Source: Prevotella sp. CAG:891
GTDB lineage: Bacteria; Bacteroidota; Bacteroidia; Bacteroidales; Bacteroidaceae
Direction of reading: 5' to 3'
Assembly: GCA_000437675.1 (NCBI GenBank)
Contig: FR901657.1
Span: 1 to 39,699 of the forward strand
Length of the DNA stretch: 39,699 nucleotides
Both the position numbers and the translations under genes were made by a program. The notes under the pieces were generated by a model that was given only the letters and a program-made list of their open reading frames with translations, ran no database searches and had not been told where the DNA came from. Below, piece by piece: positions 23,117 through 30,919 of the stretch; the first letter of the stretch is position 1; every line of letters begins with the position of its first letter.

Positions 23117-24028
23117 CTACATTTCGCAGCGCAACCCGATGGCCAGCGACAGCGTTTTACTCCACGGATAATGCCGATTTGTAATTTTTGAAATCAAATA
23201 CAAGTCGCAGGTGCTGATTTCGTAGTAAAGCGACATCGCCTGCAAAAAGATGCGTCGGCTGTGCGGAATGTTGTAGCGTAAACGCTGTCCCACGAAAATG
23301 TTGGTGCGCACCTTCGTCGAAAAACCGTAATAATCCTTCGGATAGCGGTCGGGCTGATTTTTCCAAAAGTCATCGCCCGAAATCGTGTTGAAGAAAAAGC
23401 CCGTGGTGAGCGGTTCCACCGTCCAGCGCGAGCCCAACACACAGTGCCAGGGCACATAGCGCTGCTTCAGCGTAAAAGTGCTTTTGGCAGTTTCCGTTTT
23501 ATATTTTGGCAAAAAGCCCACCAATAGTTCCGTTTCCCAATGGTCACCCCGTCCGTAGTGCCATCCCAAGCCCGCACTCAGCAGGCCGATGCTGCCCGCG
23601 TATTGCAGGCACGACTGGTTTGGAATCAGTTTGGCCCACCCCTTGATGCGTTTTCGGCGGTGCCGTTCGTAGCGCGAAAGCACAGGGCGCGTATCGGCCG
23701 TATCCAAATTCTCGCGCAGCAGCAAATTGTCCGCCTCGAAGTATCGCCGCGCCTCCGCGCTGTCAATCATACCCAGCCGCGCAGCCAAACGGCGCACCAG
23801 CGAATCGGGCAAACTGACAACTGTACCCGAATCAAGGCGAACGACAGAAACCGCCGTGTCGCGTTTGCCGGCAGTATCGGTTGTGCAAAGGAAACGTGTT
23901 TGGTCAGGGCAAGCATTTTGCGCCCTACAAGCAGAAATCACTCCAAGCAAGCCCCATGCCAGGCAGCACAGGGCCGTTCGAACACCCAGCATTCTGCGGT
24001 GCGTAAGTTTAATATGTAACCACTTCAT
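23117..24028 (-). CDS. Conserved Bacteroidales envelope protein, function unknown
   Basis: 303 aa. The signal region can start at 24028 or at a second ATG 12 codons on (MLGVRTALCCLAWGLLGVISAC), which looks like a lipoprotein signal. The N-terminal third is charged (LPDSLVRRLAARLGMIDSAEARRYFE). From about residue 125 the chain is rich in aromatic strand motifs: LIPNQSCLQYAGSIGLLSAGLGWHYG, WETELLVGFLPKY, FTLKQRYVPWHC, EPLTTGFFFNTISGDDFW, YYGFSTKVRTNIFVGQRLRY and LYYEISTCDLYLI. This is typical of an outer-membrane barrel. With the first start it overlaps the phosphoesterase gene by 20 nt, so the two probably form a unit. No function is established. Confidence 0.7.
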   Translation of the reverse strand: MKWLHIKLTHRRMLGVRTALCCLAWGLLGVISACRAQNACPDQTRFLCTTDTAGKRDTAVSVVRLDSGTVVSLPDSLVRRLAARLGMIDSAEARRYFEADNLLLRENLDTADTRPVLSRYERHRRKRIKGWAKLIPNQSCLQYAGSIGLLSAGLGWHYGRGDHWETELLVGFLPKYKTETAKSTFTLKQRYVPWHCVLGSRWTVEPLTTGFFFNTISGDDFWKNQPDRYPKDYYGFSTKVRTNIFVGQRLRYNIPHSRRIFLQAMSLYYEISTCDLYLISKITNRHYPWSKTLSLAIGLRCEM

Positions 24029-24821
24029 GCTTGTAGCCTCCCTCCTCAGTTAATGTAAACACCACATATTCGCGTTTCTTAGCCGCTCCGCATTCATAGT
24101 ACAGCACCCCGTCGCCAAACAGGTCATTACACTGCGTGGTATGTCCGTGTCCGCACATGCAAAAAGTCAAGCCCGGATACTGCTTGATTTCGTACTGGAA
24201 CAAGTGCGACACATTGTTGTTGAACTGTTCAGAAGTAGGCTGAGCGTGCATGGCCACAATCGTACGGCGCACACTGTCGGGCACCGCATTGCGGTCGGTG
24301 CTGATATAGCCAAAGTCGGGTACCGCCGTAGAATAGTCATATTCAAAGGCATTCGTATTGATGCACAGAAAATGCGTATCTCCGGCATTGAACGAAAAGT
24401 TCGGGTCGCCAAACATCCATCTGAACGTATCGGCCCCCGTTCCCAGACAGTCGTGATTGCCCAGCAGCACCACATACGGCACTTTGAGTTTTTCGAGAAT
24501 GTCGCGTTGCTGTTCAAACTCCTTTGTCACGCCAAAGTCCGACAAGTCGCCACAGTGCACCACAAAGTCGATGTCGGTGCGAGCATTGATACTCTTCACC
24601 GCCTCGTACGTTTCGTCGTACCACCGTTGTGTATCGCTAATCAGCACAAATTTCAGGGCCTTTTTTCCGGCACACGCCTGCTCAATGCGCGTCATGTTTC
24701 GTGCATTGATATCGTGCGTACCATCCAAACGAGCATCGTAAGGATGGTAATCTATGATGTCGCACGCTGACAGCATCAGCGTGGCCAAAAAGGAAACTAC
24801 ATTTCTTATCATCGTTTTCAT
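24009..24821 (-). CDS. Lipoprotein metallophosphoesterase (calcineurin-like)
   Basis: 270 aa from the start at 24821 (MKTMIRNVVSFLATLMLSAC), a lipoprotein signal with C20 as the lipidated residue; a longer frame upstream overlaps the promoter-like box. Metal ligands: SDTQ (D63), GDLSDFG (D92), GNHD (N122, H123), AMHAQP (H192) and CGHGHTTQ (H225, H227). The first motif is D-T-Q where most relatives have D-x-H, so one metal ligand is altered. It should be a periplasmic or surface phosphatase of unknown substrate, two-metal type. It overlaps the barrel-like gene that follows. Confidence 0.85.
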   Translation of the reverse strand: MKTMIRNVVSFLATLMLSACDIIDYHPYDARLDGTHDINARNMTRIEQACAGKKALKFVLISDTQRWYDETYEAVKSINARTDIDFVVHCGDLSDFGVTKEFEQQRDILEKLKVPYVVLLGNHDCLGTGADTFRWMFGDPNFSFNAGDTHFLCINTNAFEYDYSTAVPDFGYISTDRNAVPDSVRRTIVAMHAQPTSEQFNNNVSHLFQYEIKQYPGLTFCMCGHGHTTQCNDLFGDGVLYYECGAAKKREYVVFTLTEEGGYKHEVVTY

Positions 24822-24825
24822 ACAG

Positions 24826-24833
24826 CAAATGTA
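24826..24833 (-). promoter_or_regulatory. -7 box very close to the phosphoesterase start
   Basis: TACATTTG on the minus strand is only 4 nt from the ATG at 24821, so the transcript would be nearly leaderless or the true start is the ATG three codons later. No -33 box was seen. Confidence 0.4.
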
Positions 24834-24949
24834 ATGATTTAAAATTGGACGATGCCATCTTAAAATTACATTTTTCAGAGCCATGCGAATTTTTCTCATT
24901 CAAACACACAAAGTTGCCGGTGTGCCAATACATGAAAAGCTACTCCATG

Positions 24950-25096
24950 TCAATATTCCGCAACTTCAGTCGCAAAACCAAGGGGTAACTTCCAATCGCG
25001 CGCATGGGTTTCAGGCAGGCCTTCCAGCCTTACTTTCTGTTGTAGCAAAATGTCAAAGAACGCTGAATCAATAAGAGCTATTTGTTTTTTCATCAT
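24950..25096 (-). CDS. Micro-ORF of the dispersed repeat (copy 3, 48 aa)
   Basis: 48 codons. The first 23 are identical to copy 2 (MMKKQIALIDSAFFD, then ILLQQKVR); after that it reads LEGLPETHARDWKLPLG and FATEVAEY. The frame is also open upstream to a GTG at 25186 (78 codons), crossing the promoter and hairpin, whereas copy 2 has a stop codon there. The change of C-terminus coincides with a block of unrelated sequence before the shared tail TTTTGCGACTGAA. No family is recognised. Confidence 0.35.
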   Translation of the reverse strand: MMKKQIALIDSAFFDILLQQKVRLEGLPETHARDWKLPLGFATEVAEY

Positions 25097-25129
25097 TCCA
25101 GGTTGGTAAGCAACCTGCCATTCTGGGTG

Positions 25130-25162
25130 CAAAGATACAATCTCATTACCCCGAAATCCAAA
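25130..25162 (-). promoter_or_regulatory. Promoter carried by the dispersed repeat (copy 3)
   Basis: On the minus strand TTTG (25159-25162), a 21-nt spacer and TATCTTTG (25130-25137). Confidence 0.7.
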
Positions 25163-25384
25163 TTTTTTTGGCATCTGATATCGCACCTCGATTTCTTCGA
25201 ACCGCTAAAAAATAGGCGTAACCTCTTTATTATCAGTTATTTCAGAGCCTGTTTTACTCACTCAAAAAAAATGAAATAGGGATATACCATTTTATCCCAC
25301 TCCGATTGTCAAAACGTACAAAGTGCAAACGTTTTATACACACGTTTACCTTCGTTTAATTGTATACTTCATGTGGCCGTTCCA

Positions 25385-25443
25385 GAAAAAAAACGAGTGT
25401 TGCGGCAAATGAAAGGCAAAGAGTCATTTACCGCAGCACTCGG
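25385..25443 (-). terminator. Terminator of surE
   Basis: CGAGTGTTGCGGCAAATGA pairs with TCATTTACCGCAGCACTCG (two mismatches); on the minus strand eight T follow. Confidence 0.8.
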
Positions 25444-25492
25444 TATGTATCAAGTCAAGAAGTAAAAACAACGGTCAGCACCGTTGGGTTTC

Positions 25493-26248
25493 TCAGAACA
25501 CAGATTTCAATTTCTCCATCAGTTCTACAGCCGTAACGTCAAGCTGCGTAGGCGTAATGGCAATGTAGCCGTGGTTCAAAGCCCAATGGTCAGTATCCTC
25601 GGCCTCAGGTTCAAAGTCCACATTCTCACCCACCAGCCAATAGTAAGGCTTACCCCAGGGATGTTCGCGTCGCTGCACCTCCTTTTGCCAGCGCGAATGC
25701 GCCATGCGACACACCTTCACCCCCTTAAACTGCGGTGTGTTTGGGAAGTTGATGTTCAAGCAAGTGAAAGGCGGCAGTCCCGTTTCGAGCGTTTTCAGCG
25801 TAAAGTCCACCAAATACGGAGCCAGCGGACTGAAGTCAGCATTCATGCTGTGGTTGCACAGCGAAAATGCCACCGACGGATAGCCCTGCAGTGCGCCCTC
25901 AATAGCCACCCCCATGGTGCCCGAATAGTGCGCATTGACCGACGAGTTGTCGCCATGGTTGATACCACCGATAACCAAGTCGGGCTTACGGTCGGGAAAC
26001 ACGTTGAGTGCCATTTTCACACAGTCAACGGGCGTGCCCGAACAAGCACAAACCGTCAGCCCCTCTTCCTCGCGCAGCACGCGGAAAGTGAGCGGATGTT
26101 CCGAAGTAATCGAACAGCTGAAGCCCGAGCGAGCCGAGTCGGGCGCCATAACCAAAAGGTCGGCATGCGGGCGCAGCGTTTCGATCAAAAAGTTGATGCC
26201 CGGAGCCTGCACACCGTCATCGTTTGAAATAAGCAGTAAGGGACGCAT
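25493..26248 (-). CDS. surE: 5'/3'-nucleotidase SurE
   Basis: 251 aa from the start at 26248 (MRPLLLISNDDGVQAPG); the frame upstream is open but lacks family similarity. SurE dephosphorylates nucleoside 5'- and 3'-monophosphates. Active-site motifs: NDDG (9-12), SGFSCSIT (41-48), SGTPVDCVKMAL (70-81), GGINHGDN (94-101) and HYSGTMGVAIEG (107-118). Length is normal. It is divergent from parA; their -7 boxes are about 40 bp apart. Confidence 0.95.
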   Translation of the reverse strand: MRPLLLISNDDGVQAPGINFLIETLRPHADLLVMAPDSARSGFSCSITSEHPLTFRVLREEEGLTVCACSGTPVDCVKMALNVFPDRKPDLVIGGINHGDNSSVNAHYSGTMGVAIEGALQGYPSVAFSLCNHSMNADFSPLAPYLVDFTLKTLETGLPPFTCLNINFPNTPQFKGVKVCRMAHSRWQKEVQRREHPWGKPYYWLVGENVDFEPEAEDTDHWALNHGYIAITPTQLDVTAVELMEKLKSVF

Positions 26249-26361
26249 ATACAATAATTTAGTTGGTCTGAAAAAAAAGAAGTAAATGCTTGCAGCGGAG
26301 CATGCTTCAACGATGTAAAACAAAGCATGGCACCCCCGACCGCAAGAGGCAAATACAGAAG

Positions 26362-26369
26362 CAAAAGTA
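26362..26369 (-). promoter_or_regulatory. -7 promoter box for surE
   Basis: TACTTTTG on the minus strand, giving a leader of about 110 nt. No clear -33 box. Confidence 0.45.
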
Positions 26370-26410
26370 CGAAAAAACACTTAGACTTAGCTTATTCGCC
26401 GATTTATTCT

Positions 26411-26418
26411 TAACTTTG
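26411..26418 (+). promoter_or_regulatory. -7 promoter box for parA
   Basis: TAACTTTG; a TTAG lies 20 nt upstream in place of TTTG. It would drive the parA-parB-DUF5683-LysM run with a leader of about 105 nt. Confidence 0.5.
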
Positions 26419-26530
26419 CCCATGCAAAAACGGCCGTAGCCACAGCCAATAATGCAAAACGGCAAGCACCGCCCTGAATCAGTGTAGTGCAGCCGCTGAT
26501 ACACACAGAATAGCATACCCAAACTAAAAT

Positions 26531-27298
26531 ATGAGCAAAATCATTGCTTTAGCAAATCAAAAAGGTGGGGTGGGTAAAACAACCACCTCGATGAATTTGG
26601 CCGCATCGTTGGCCACGCTCGAAAAACGAGTGCTCCTGATTGATGCCGACTCGCAGGCCAATGCCTCGTCGGGGCTGGGGGTAGACCTGAGCCAGGTGGA
26701 GTATTCCATTTATGAATGCGTGATCAATGGCGTTGACATTCATGAGGCTATTTATACCACCGATATTGACCGCCTCGACGTTGTGCCCTCAAACATCAAT
26801 TTGGTAGGAGCCGAAGTCGAAATGCTGAACTTTGAGGGTCGCGAGCGCATTATCCGCAAGATGCTGGCGCCGCTCGATAATGAATACGACTATATCCTGA
26901 TTGACTGTTCGCCCTCGCTCGGACTCATAACCGTCAACGCACTGACAGCCGCCGACTCGGTTATCATTCCCGTACAATGCGAATATTTTGCACTCGAAGG
27001 TATTTCTAAACTGTTGAATACCATTAAGATTGTAAAGAAAAAGCTGAATCCCGAACTCGAAATTGAAGGTTTCCTGCTGACGATGTACGACAGCCGTCTG
27101 CGACTGGCTAACCAAATTTACGACGAAGTGAAGCGACACTTTCAGGAATTGGTGTTCAAAACCGTGATTCAGCGCAACGTAAAACTTTCCGAAGCCCCGA
27201 GTCACGGCCTCCCCGCCATACTTTACGATGCCGACTCAACCGGAGCCAAGAACCACCTGGCCCTGGCCAAGGAAATCATCAGCAAAAACGAAAAATAA
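26531..27298 (+). CDS. parA: Chromosome partition ATPase ParA (Soj)
   Basis: 255 aa. The deviant Walker A box KGGVGKTTT is at 11-19, with DADSQANASSGLG (Walker A') and YILIDCSPSLGLITVNAL (Walker B region). It is the ATPase that moves ParB-parS complexes on the nucleoid. The size and lack of an N-terminal HTH mark a chromosomal type Ib ParA. parB follows after 23 bp. No parS-like sequence (TGTTnCACGTGnAACA type) was noticed in the window. Confidence 0.95.
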   Translation: MSKIIALANQKGGVGKTTTSMNLAASLATLEKRVLLIDADSQANASSGLGVDLSQVEYSIYECVINGVDIHEAIYTTDIDRLDVVPSNINLVGAEVEMLNFEGRERIIRKMLAPLDNEYDYILIDCSPSLGLITVNALTAADSVIIPVQCEYFALEGISKLLNTIKIVKKKLNPELEIEGFLLTMYDSRLRLANQIYDEVKRHFQELVFKTVIQRNVKLSEAPSHGLPAILYDADSTGAKNHLALAKEIISKNEK

Positions 27299-27321
27299 CC
27301 GGATACCTTTAAGTCATTGAA

Positions 27322-28215
27322 ATGTCTGCACATAAGAAATTCCCAGCCCTCGGACGCGGCCTTGACGCACTGATTTCGACCCAAGATGAAGTGCACACGG
27401 GCGGTTCGTCGAGCATCAACGAAGTGCCTTTGTTTAAAATCATGGCCAACCCCAATCAGCCCCGTCGCGAATTCGACGCCGACGCATTGCAGGAACTGGC
27501 CGAAAGCATACGGCAAATAGGCATTATTCAGCCTATTACGCTGAGGCTGATGGACGACGGCAAATACCAGATTATTGCAGGCGAACGTCGATGGAGAGCA
27601 TCGCAAATGGCCGGACTTTCTTCCATTCCGGCCTACGTACGCACGGCCGACGACGAAAACATGATGCAGATGGCACTGGTCGAAAACATCCAGCGCGAAG
27701 ACCTCAATGCCATCGAAATTGCACTGGCCTATCAGCACCTCATCGAACAGTACGGGCTGACGCAGGACAAACTGTCGGAAAAAGTAGGGAAAAACCGCGC
27801 AACTATTGCCAACTACCTACGCTTGCTCAAACTCCCTGCACAAGTGCAAATGGCCTTGCAAAACAAAGAAGTGGACCAAGGGCACGCACGCGCACTGCTC
27901 GGACTCGACCAACCCTCGTTGCAGCTGAAACTCTACAACGAAATCAAAGAAAAAGGATACTCTGTAAGGCAGGTTGAAGAAATGGTCAAGGCGCTTAACA
28001 GCGGCGAAACGCTGAAAAGCGGACGACACATGCTGAAAAATGCCACCAAACGACTGCCCGAAGAATACACCGAACTCAGAAACCGCATCTCGGACGTGTT
28101 CGGTACCAAGGTGCAAATGACCTGTTCGCAACAAGGCAAAGGCAAAATTTCCATTGCCTTTGCCACAGAAGAGGAACTGGAACACATCATTGCACTCATT
28201 GATAAGATAAAGTAA
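27322..28215 (+). CDS. parB: Chromosome partition protein ParB
   Basis: 297 aa. The N-terminal ALGRGLDALI box (9-18) binds ParA. The CTP-binding segment has GERRWRA (87-93) and ENIQRED (121-127). The HTH domain follows (about 145-175, LTQDKLSEKVGKNRATIANYLRLLKLP), and a C-terminal part that dimerises. ParB is a parS-binding CTPase clamp. It is second in the run, 23 bp after parA and 18 bp before the DUF5683 gene. Confidence 0.95.
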   Translation: MSAHKKFPALGRGLDALISTQDEVHTGGSSSINEVPLFKIMANPNQPRREFDADALQELAESIRQIGIIQPITLRLMDDGKYQIIAGERRWRASQMAGLSSIPAYVRTADDENMMQMALVENIQREDLNAIEIALAYQHLIEQYGLTQDKLSEKVGKNRATIANYLRLLKLPAQVQMALQNKEVDQGHARALLGLDQPSLQLKLYNEIKEKGYSVRQVEEMVKALNSGETLKSGRHMLKNATKRLPEEYTELRNRISDVFGTKVQMTCSQQGKGKISIAFATEEELEHIIALIDKIK

Positions 28216-28233
28216 ACTCACTTATTTCAACGA

Positions 28234-29049
28234 ATGACATTGCAAACCCTACGGCAATGGCTGCTGTGCGGACTGACGTTCTGCCTGCATTCTACTACCA
28301 TTCAAGCTAATCCACACACAGAAGTCGAAGCCTTCACTGAGGTTTCGGCTTTACCCATTTTAATGTTCGATGTGGAAAATGACGCGAATGAAGCAGCACC
28401 GCACGACACGCTGCGAACTGCCGCCTTGCCCCTGCAAGTTGGCGTTGACTCTGTCGGGCAACCTGCCGATACCGCGAAAATCAGCCAAATGGCCGACTCG
28501 CTCAGCACAAAAACTAAAAAAACGGACTTTGCCCGAAAGCAATTCCGCCCCGACCCGCAGCGTGCCCTCTGGCTTTCGCTCGTGCTGCCGGGTGCCGGAC
28601 AAATCTACAACCGCAAGTACTGGAAACTGCCCTTTGTATATGGCGGTTTCTTGGGCTGTGCCTACGCCCTGATGTGGAACCAGCAAATGTATAAAGACTA
28701 CTCGCAGGCCTATCTCGACATCATGGACGACGACCCGAACACCAACTCCTTTTTGGAAATGCTGCCACCGCGCTACGACATCACCGGACGCGAAGAGCAG
28801 TTTAAGCGCGTGTTCAAACGCAAAAAAGACTTTTACCGCCGCTATCGCGACCTCAGCGCCTTCTGCTTCGTAGGCGTGTATCTGCTTTCGGTGGTCGATG
28901 CTTACGTCGATGCACAACTCTCAGAGTTCGACATCACCCCCGACCTTTCCATGAGTGTCGAACCGGCAGTCATGAGCGTCAAGCCCTCGTCGCTTGGCGG
29001 TCCGCGTCAGGGAACGGCCTACGGCGTAGGATGCAGTCTTCGATTTTAA
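28234..29049 (+). CDS. DUF5683 membrane protein
   Basis: 271 aa. A signal-like N-terminus (about 1-25) is followed by a disordered acidic stretch to about 100. The DUF5683 core begins with RPDPQRALWLSLVLPGAGQIYNRKYWKLPFVYGGFLGCAYAL, with two hydrophobic segments, and ends with FCFVGVYLLSVVDAYVDAQL. The C-terminus (VGCSLRF) resembles a barrel end but the protein is small. The family nearly always lies between parB and the LysM transglycosylase in Bacteroidetes; its role is unknown. The position suggests a link between segregation and envelope growth, which is inference. Confidence 0.85.
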   Translation: MTLQTLRQWLLCGLTFCLHSTTIQANPHTEVEAFTEVSALPILMFDVENDANEAAPHDTLRTAALPLQVGVDSVGQPADTAKISQMADSLSTKTKKTDFARKQFRPDPQRALWLSLVLPGAGQIYNRKYWKLPFVYGGFLGCAYALMWNQQMYKDYSQAYLDIMDDDPNTNSFLEMLPPRYDITGREEQFKRVFKRKKDFYRRYRDLSAFCFVGVYLLSVVDAYVDAQLSEFDITPDLSMSVEPAVMSVKPSSLGGPRQGTAYGVGCSLRF

Positions 29050-29134
29050 AAGATAAATTGCCCGACAAAATCAACCGGTTGCGGCGCAAAGCCCCGACCG
29101 CTTACATCACACAAGCTCAATCTGCATTTCATAG

Positions 29135-30466
29135 ATGAAACGTATCACAACCATATTACTATCACTTGCAGCCGGCATTTTCAGTGCCACAGCGCAAACC
29201 GACGTCACAGAAATTACGGTCAACGACGAACAAAGCGGACGCGAAGAAGTTATTCAGCTGCCCGAAGGTATGACCGCTGCCTACGATTCGTTGCTCAACG
29301 AATGGATGGCTAAAAAATATCTTTATCCCGACACCACCTGTGTCGACCCCGATGTAAACCCCACCTACGCTCCCGAAGTGTATCAGGAACGCCTGCGTCG
29401 CTTGCCCGTAGTGATGGATATGCCCTACAGCAGTGTGGTGCAAAAGTTTATCGACCAGTATAGCGGTCGCCTGCGTCGCTCCGTGTCGTATATGCTCGGT
29501 GCCGGCAACTTTTATGTACCCATTTTCGAGGAAGCACTCGACTATTACAGCCTGCCCCTCGAACTGAAATATCTGCCCGTCATTGAATCGGCCCTCGAAC
29601 CCAAGGCCAAGAGCCATGCAGGAGCCGTAGGTCTGTGGCAGTTCATGACCTCGACCGCCAAACGCTACGATTTGAAAATCAACAGCCTTATCGACGAACG
29701 TCAGGACCCCCACAAGTCGACCTGGGCTGCAGCACGCTATTTGCGCGACCTTTACGCCATTTTCGGCGACTGGACCCTGGTGATTGCAGCCTATAACTGC
29801 GGACCGAACAACGTAAAAAAGGCCATCAGCCGTGCCGACGGTGCCCGCGATTACTGGGCTATTTATCCCTATTTGCCTCGCGAAACCCGAGGCTATGTGC
29901 CCGCATTCATTGCAGCCAACTACATCATGAATTATTACTGCGAGCACAACATCTGCCCCATGAAAACCAGGTTGCCCATCAGCACCGACACCGTTACTGT
30001 GACGCGCGACTTGCACATGCAGCAGATTGCCGACCTCTGCCAAATCGACAAGGAAGCCATTCGTGCGCTCAATCCGCAGTATCGCACCGACGTCATTCCC
30101 GGTTCGAGCGGTCCCATGAGCGTATGCCTGCCCATCGAAACCATCAGCTCGTTCCTGGCCTATAAAGATTCGATTTACAACTATCGCGCCGACGAACTGC
30201 TGACCCGCCGTACCACCGTAGCAGTCAACGAAGCCGCGGTTGCTCCCCGCACCACCTCGCGCTATTCCGGCTCATCGCGTTCGGCCCGCACTTCGCGTTC
30301 GCGCAAGGCCAAGAGTCGCCAGCGCAGCAAGTCGGTTACGGTGCGTCGCGGCGACACCCTCAGCGACATTGCACGCCGCAACGGAACCACCGTCAAGAAG
30401 CTCCGCCAACTCAACGGCATCAAGGGTTCGCTCATTAACCAAGGTAAAAAAATCCGCGTGCGCTAA
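29135..30466 (+). CDS. LysM-containing lytic transglycosylase (MltD-like)
   Basis: 443 aa. Signal peptide (1-20, ending SATAQ), an SLT domain at about 130-260, and one LysM repeat at the C-terminus (about 399-443, VTVRRGDTLSDIARRNGTTV). The catalytic glutamate is E151 in VIESALEP; SHAGAVGLWQFM and AAYNCGPNNV are the other SLT signatures. It cleaves glycan strands of peptidoglycan with 1,6-anhydro ends. A basic Ser/Arg-rich linker (SRYSGSSRSARTSRSRKAKS) precedes LysM. It is last in the parA run, 85 bp after DUF5683. Confidence 0.9.
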   Translation: MKRITTILLSLAAGIFSATAQTDVTEITVNDEQSGREEVIQLPEGMTAAYDSLLNEWMAKKYLYPDTTCVDPDVNPTYAPEVYQERLRRLPVVMDMPYSSVVQKFIDQYSGRLRRSVSYMLGAGNFYVPIFEEALDYYSLPLELKYLPVIESALEPKAKSHAGAVGLWQFMTSTAKRYDLKINSLIDERQDPHKSTWAAARYLRDLYAIFGDWTLVIAAYNCGPNNVKKAISRADGARDYWAIYPYLPRETRGYVPAFIAANYIMNYYCEHNICPMKTRLPISTDTVTVTRDLHMQQIADLCQIDKEAIRALNPQYRTDVIPGSSGPMSVCLPIETISSFLAYKDSIYNYRADELLTRRTTVAVNEAAVAPRTTSRYSGSSRSARTSRSRKAKSRQRSKSVTVRRGDTLSDIARRNGTTVKKLRQLNGIKGSLINQGKKIRVR

Positions 30467-30490
30467 TAGTAGCTCCGCTTCTTTTTTCAT

Positions 30491-30544
30491 AGAAGAGATA
30501 AATCTCCAAATCAAATCTTCGTCAGAAAAGTTTAGACGACTTCA
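30491..30544 (+). repeat. 54-bp copy of the MITE end
   Basis: 52 of 54 bases match the reverse complement of 14282-14335, ending exactly at the element terminus GACGACTTCA. The rest of the element is missing. Confidence 0.85.
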
Positions 30545-30570
30545 TATACGTGCCATAACGGCCCTGAATG

Positions 30571-30613
30571 AAAGAGTGCTTTGTCTGTTCATACGCAGAT
30601 AAAGCACTCTTTT
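30571..30613 (+). terminator. Terminator of the parA-to-LysM run
   Basis: AAAGAGTGCTTTGTCTG (30571-30587) pairs with CAGATAAAGCACTCTTT with one mismatch, ending in four T. Confidence 0.7.
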
Positions 30614-30919
30614 GTTGTTTGTGTCGCCTACCGCCCGCAGCCACCATCCGTTACCTCCGCTTCCGGCATGCAGTTCTGTTGCCACAGCGTTCGTTGGCCG
30701 AATCACCTTAATAGGGTAAAAATGTCTGATATTATGGAATGCTTTTCTTATTTTCAAATTTTTAGGGCACGTCGGGTAGCAGTCCAATGAAAAATTCACT
30801 ATCTTCGCCATAGAAGCAGTTGGCGAAGGAAATCCTGCTGCATTTCGTAAAGCAACTTTCCTCCTTTCTTCTTCTTCTTTATTGAACCTTTACGCCCTTC
30901 CATAAAATTGCTATTGAAA

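Larger units (their letters stand above)
24950..25319 (-). repeat. Dispersed repeat, copy 3 (complete)
   Basis: Inverted relative to copy 2. It shares the head (GTACGTTTTGACAATCGG), TATATCCCTATTTCATTT, GAGGTGCGATAT, the promoter, the hairpin and the first 23 codons. The middle part (about 25185-25260) is unrelated to copies 2 and 5. Confidence 0.85.
24822..25492. other. 671-bp gap with dispersed repeat copy 3 and the surE terminator
   Basis: Apart from the repeat (24950-25319), its micro-ORF and the surE terminator, I see nothing in this stretch. Confidence 0.6.
30467..30919. other. 453-bp gap with MITE-end fragment and terminator
   Basis: It holds the 54-bp copy of a MITE end (30491-30544), a terminator (30571-30613) and a weak promoter-like TATCTTCG about 100 bp before manC. 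Nothing else was seen. Confidence 0.55.

Noticed and set aside
25097..25186. GTG-started extension of the copy 3 micro-ORF to 78 codons
   Set aside because: It crosses the promoter and hairpin, and copy 2 has a stop codon in this frame.
26531..28215. Plasmid origin or plasmid partition locus
   Set aside because: parA and parB are of the chromosomal type, next to DUF5683 and LysM genes and housekeeping genes; no replication initiator or iterons were seen.
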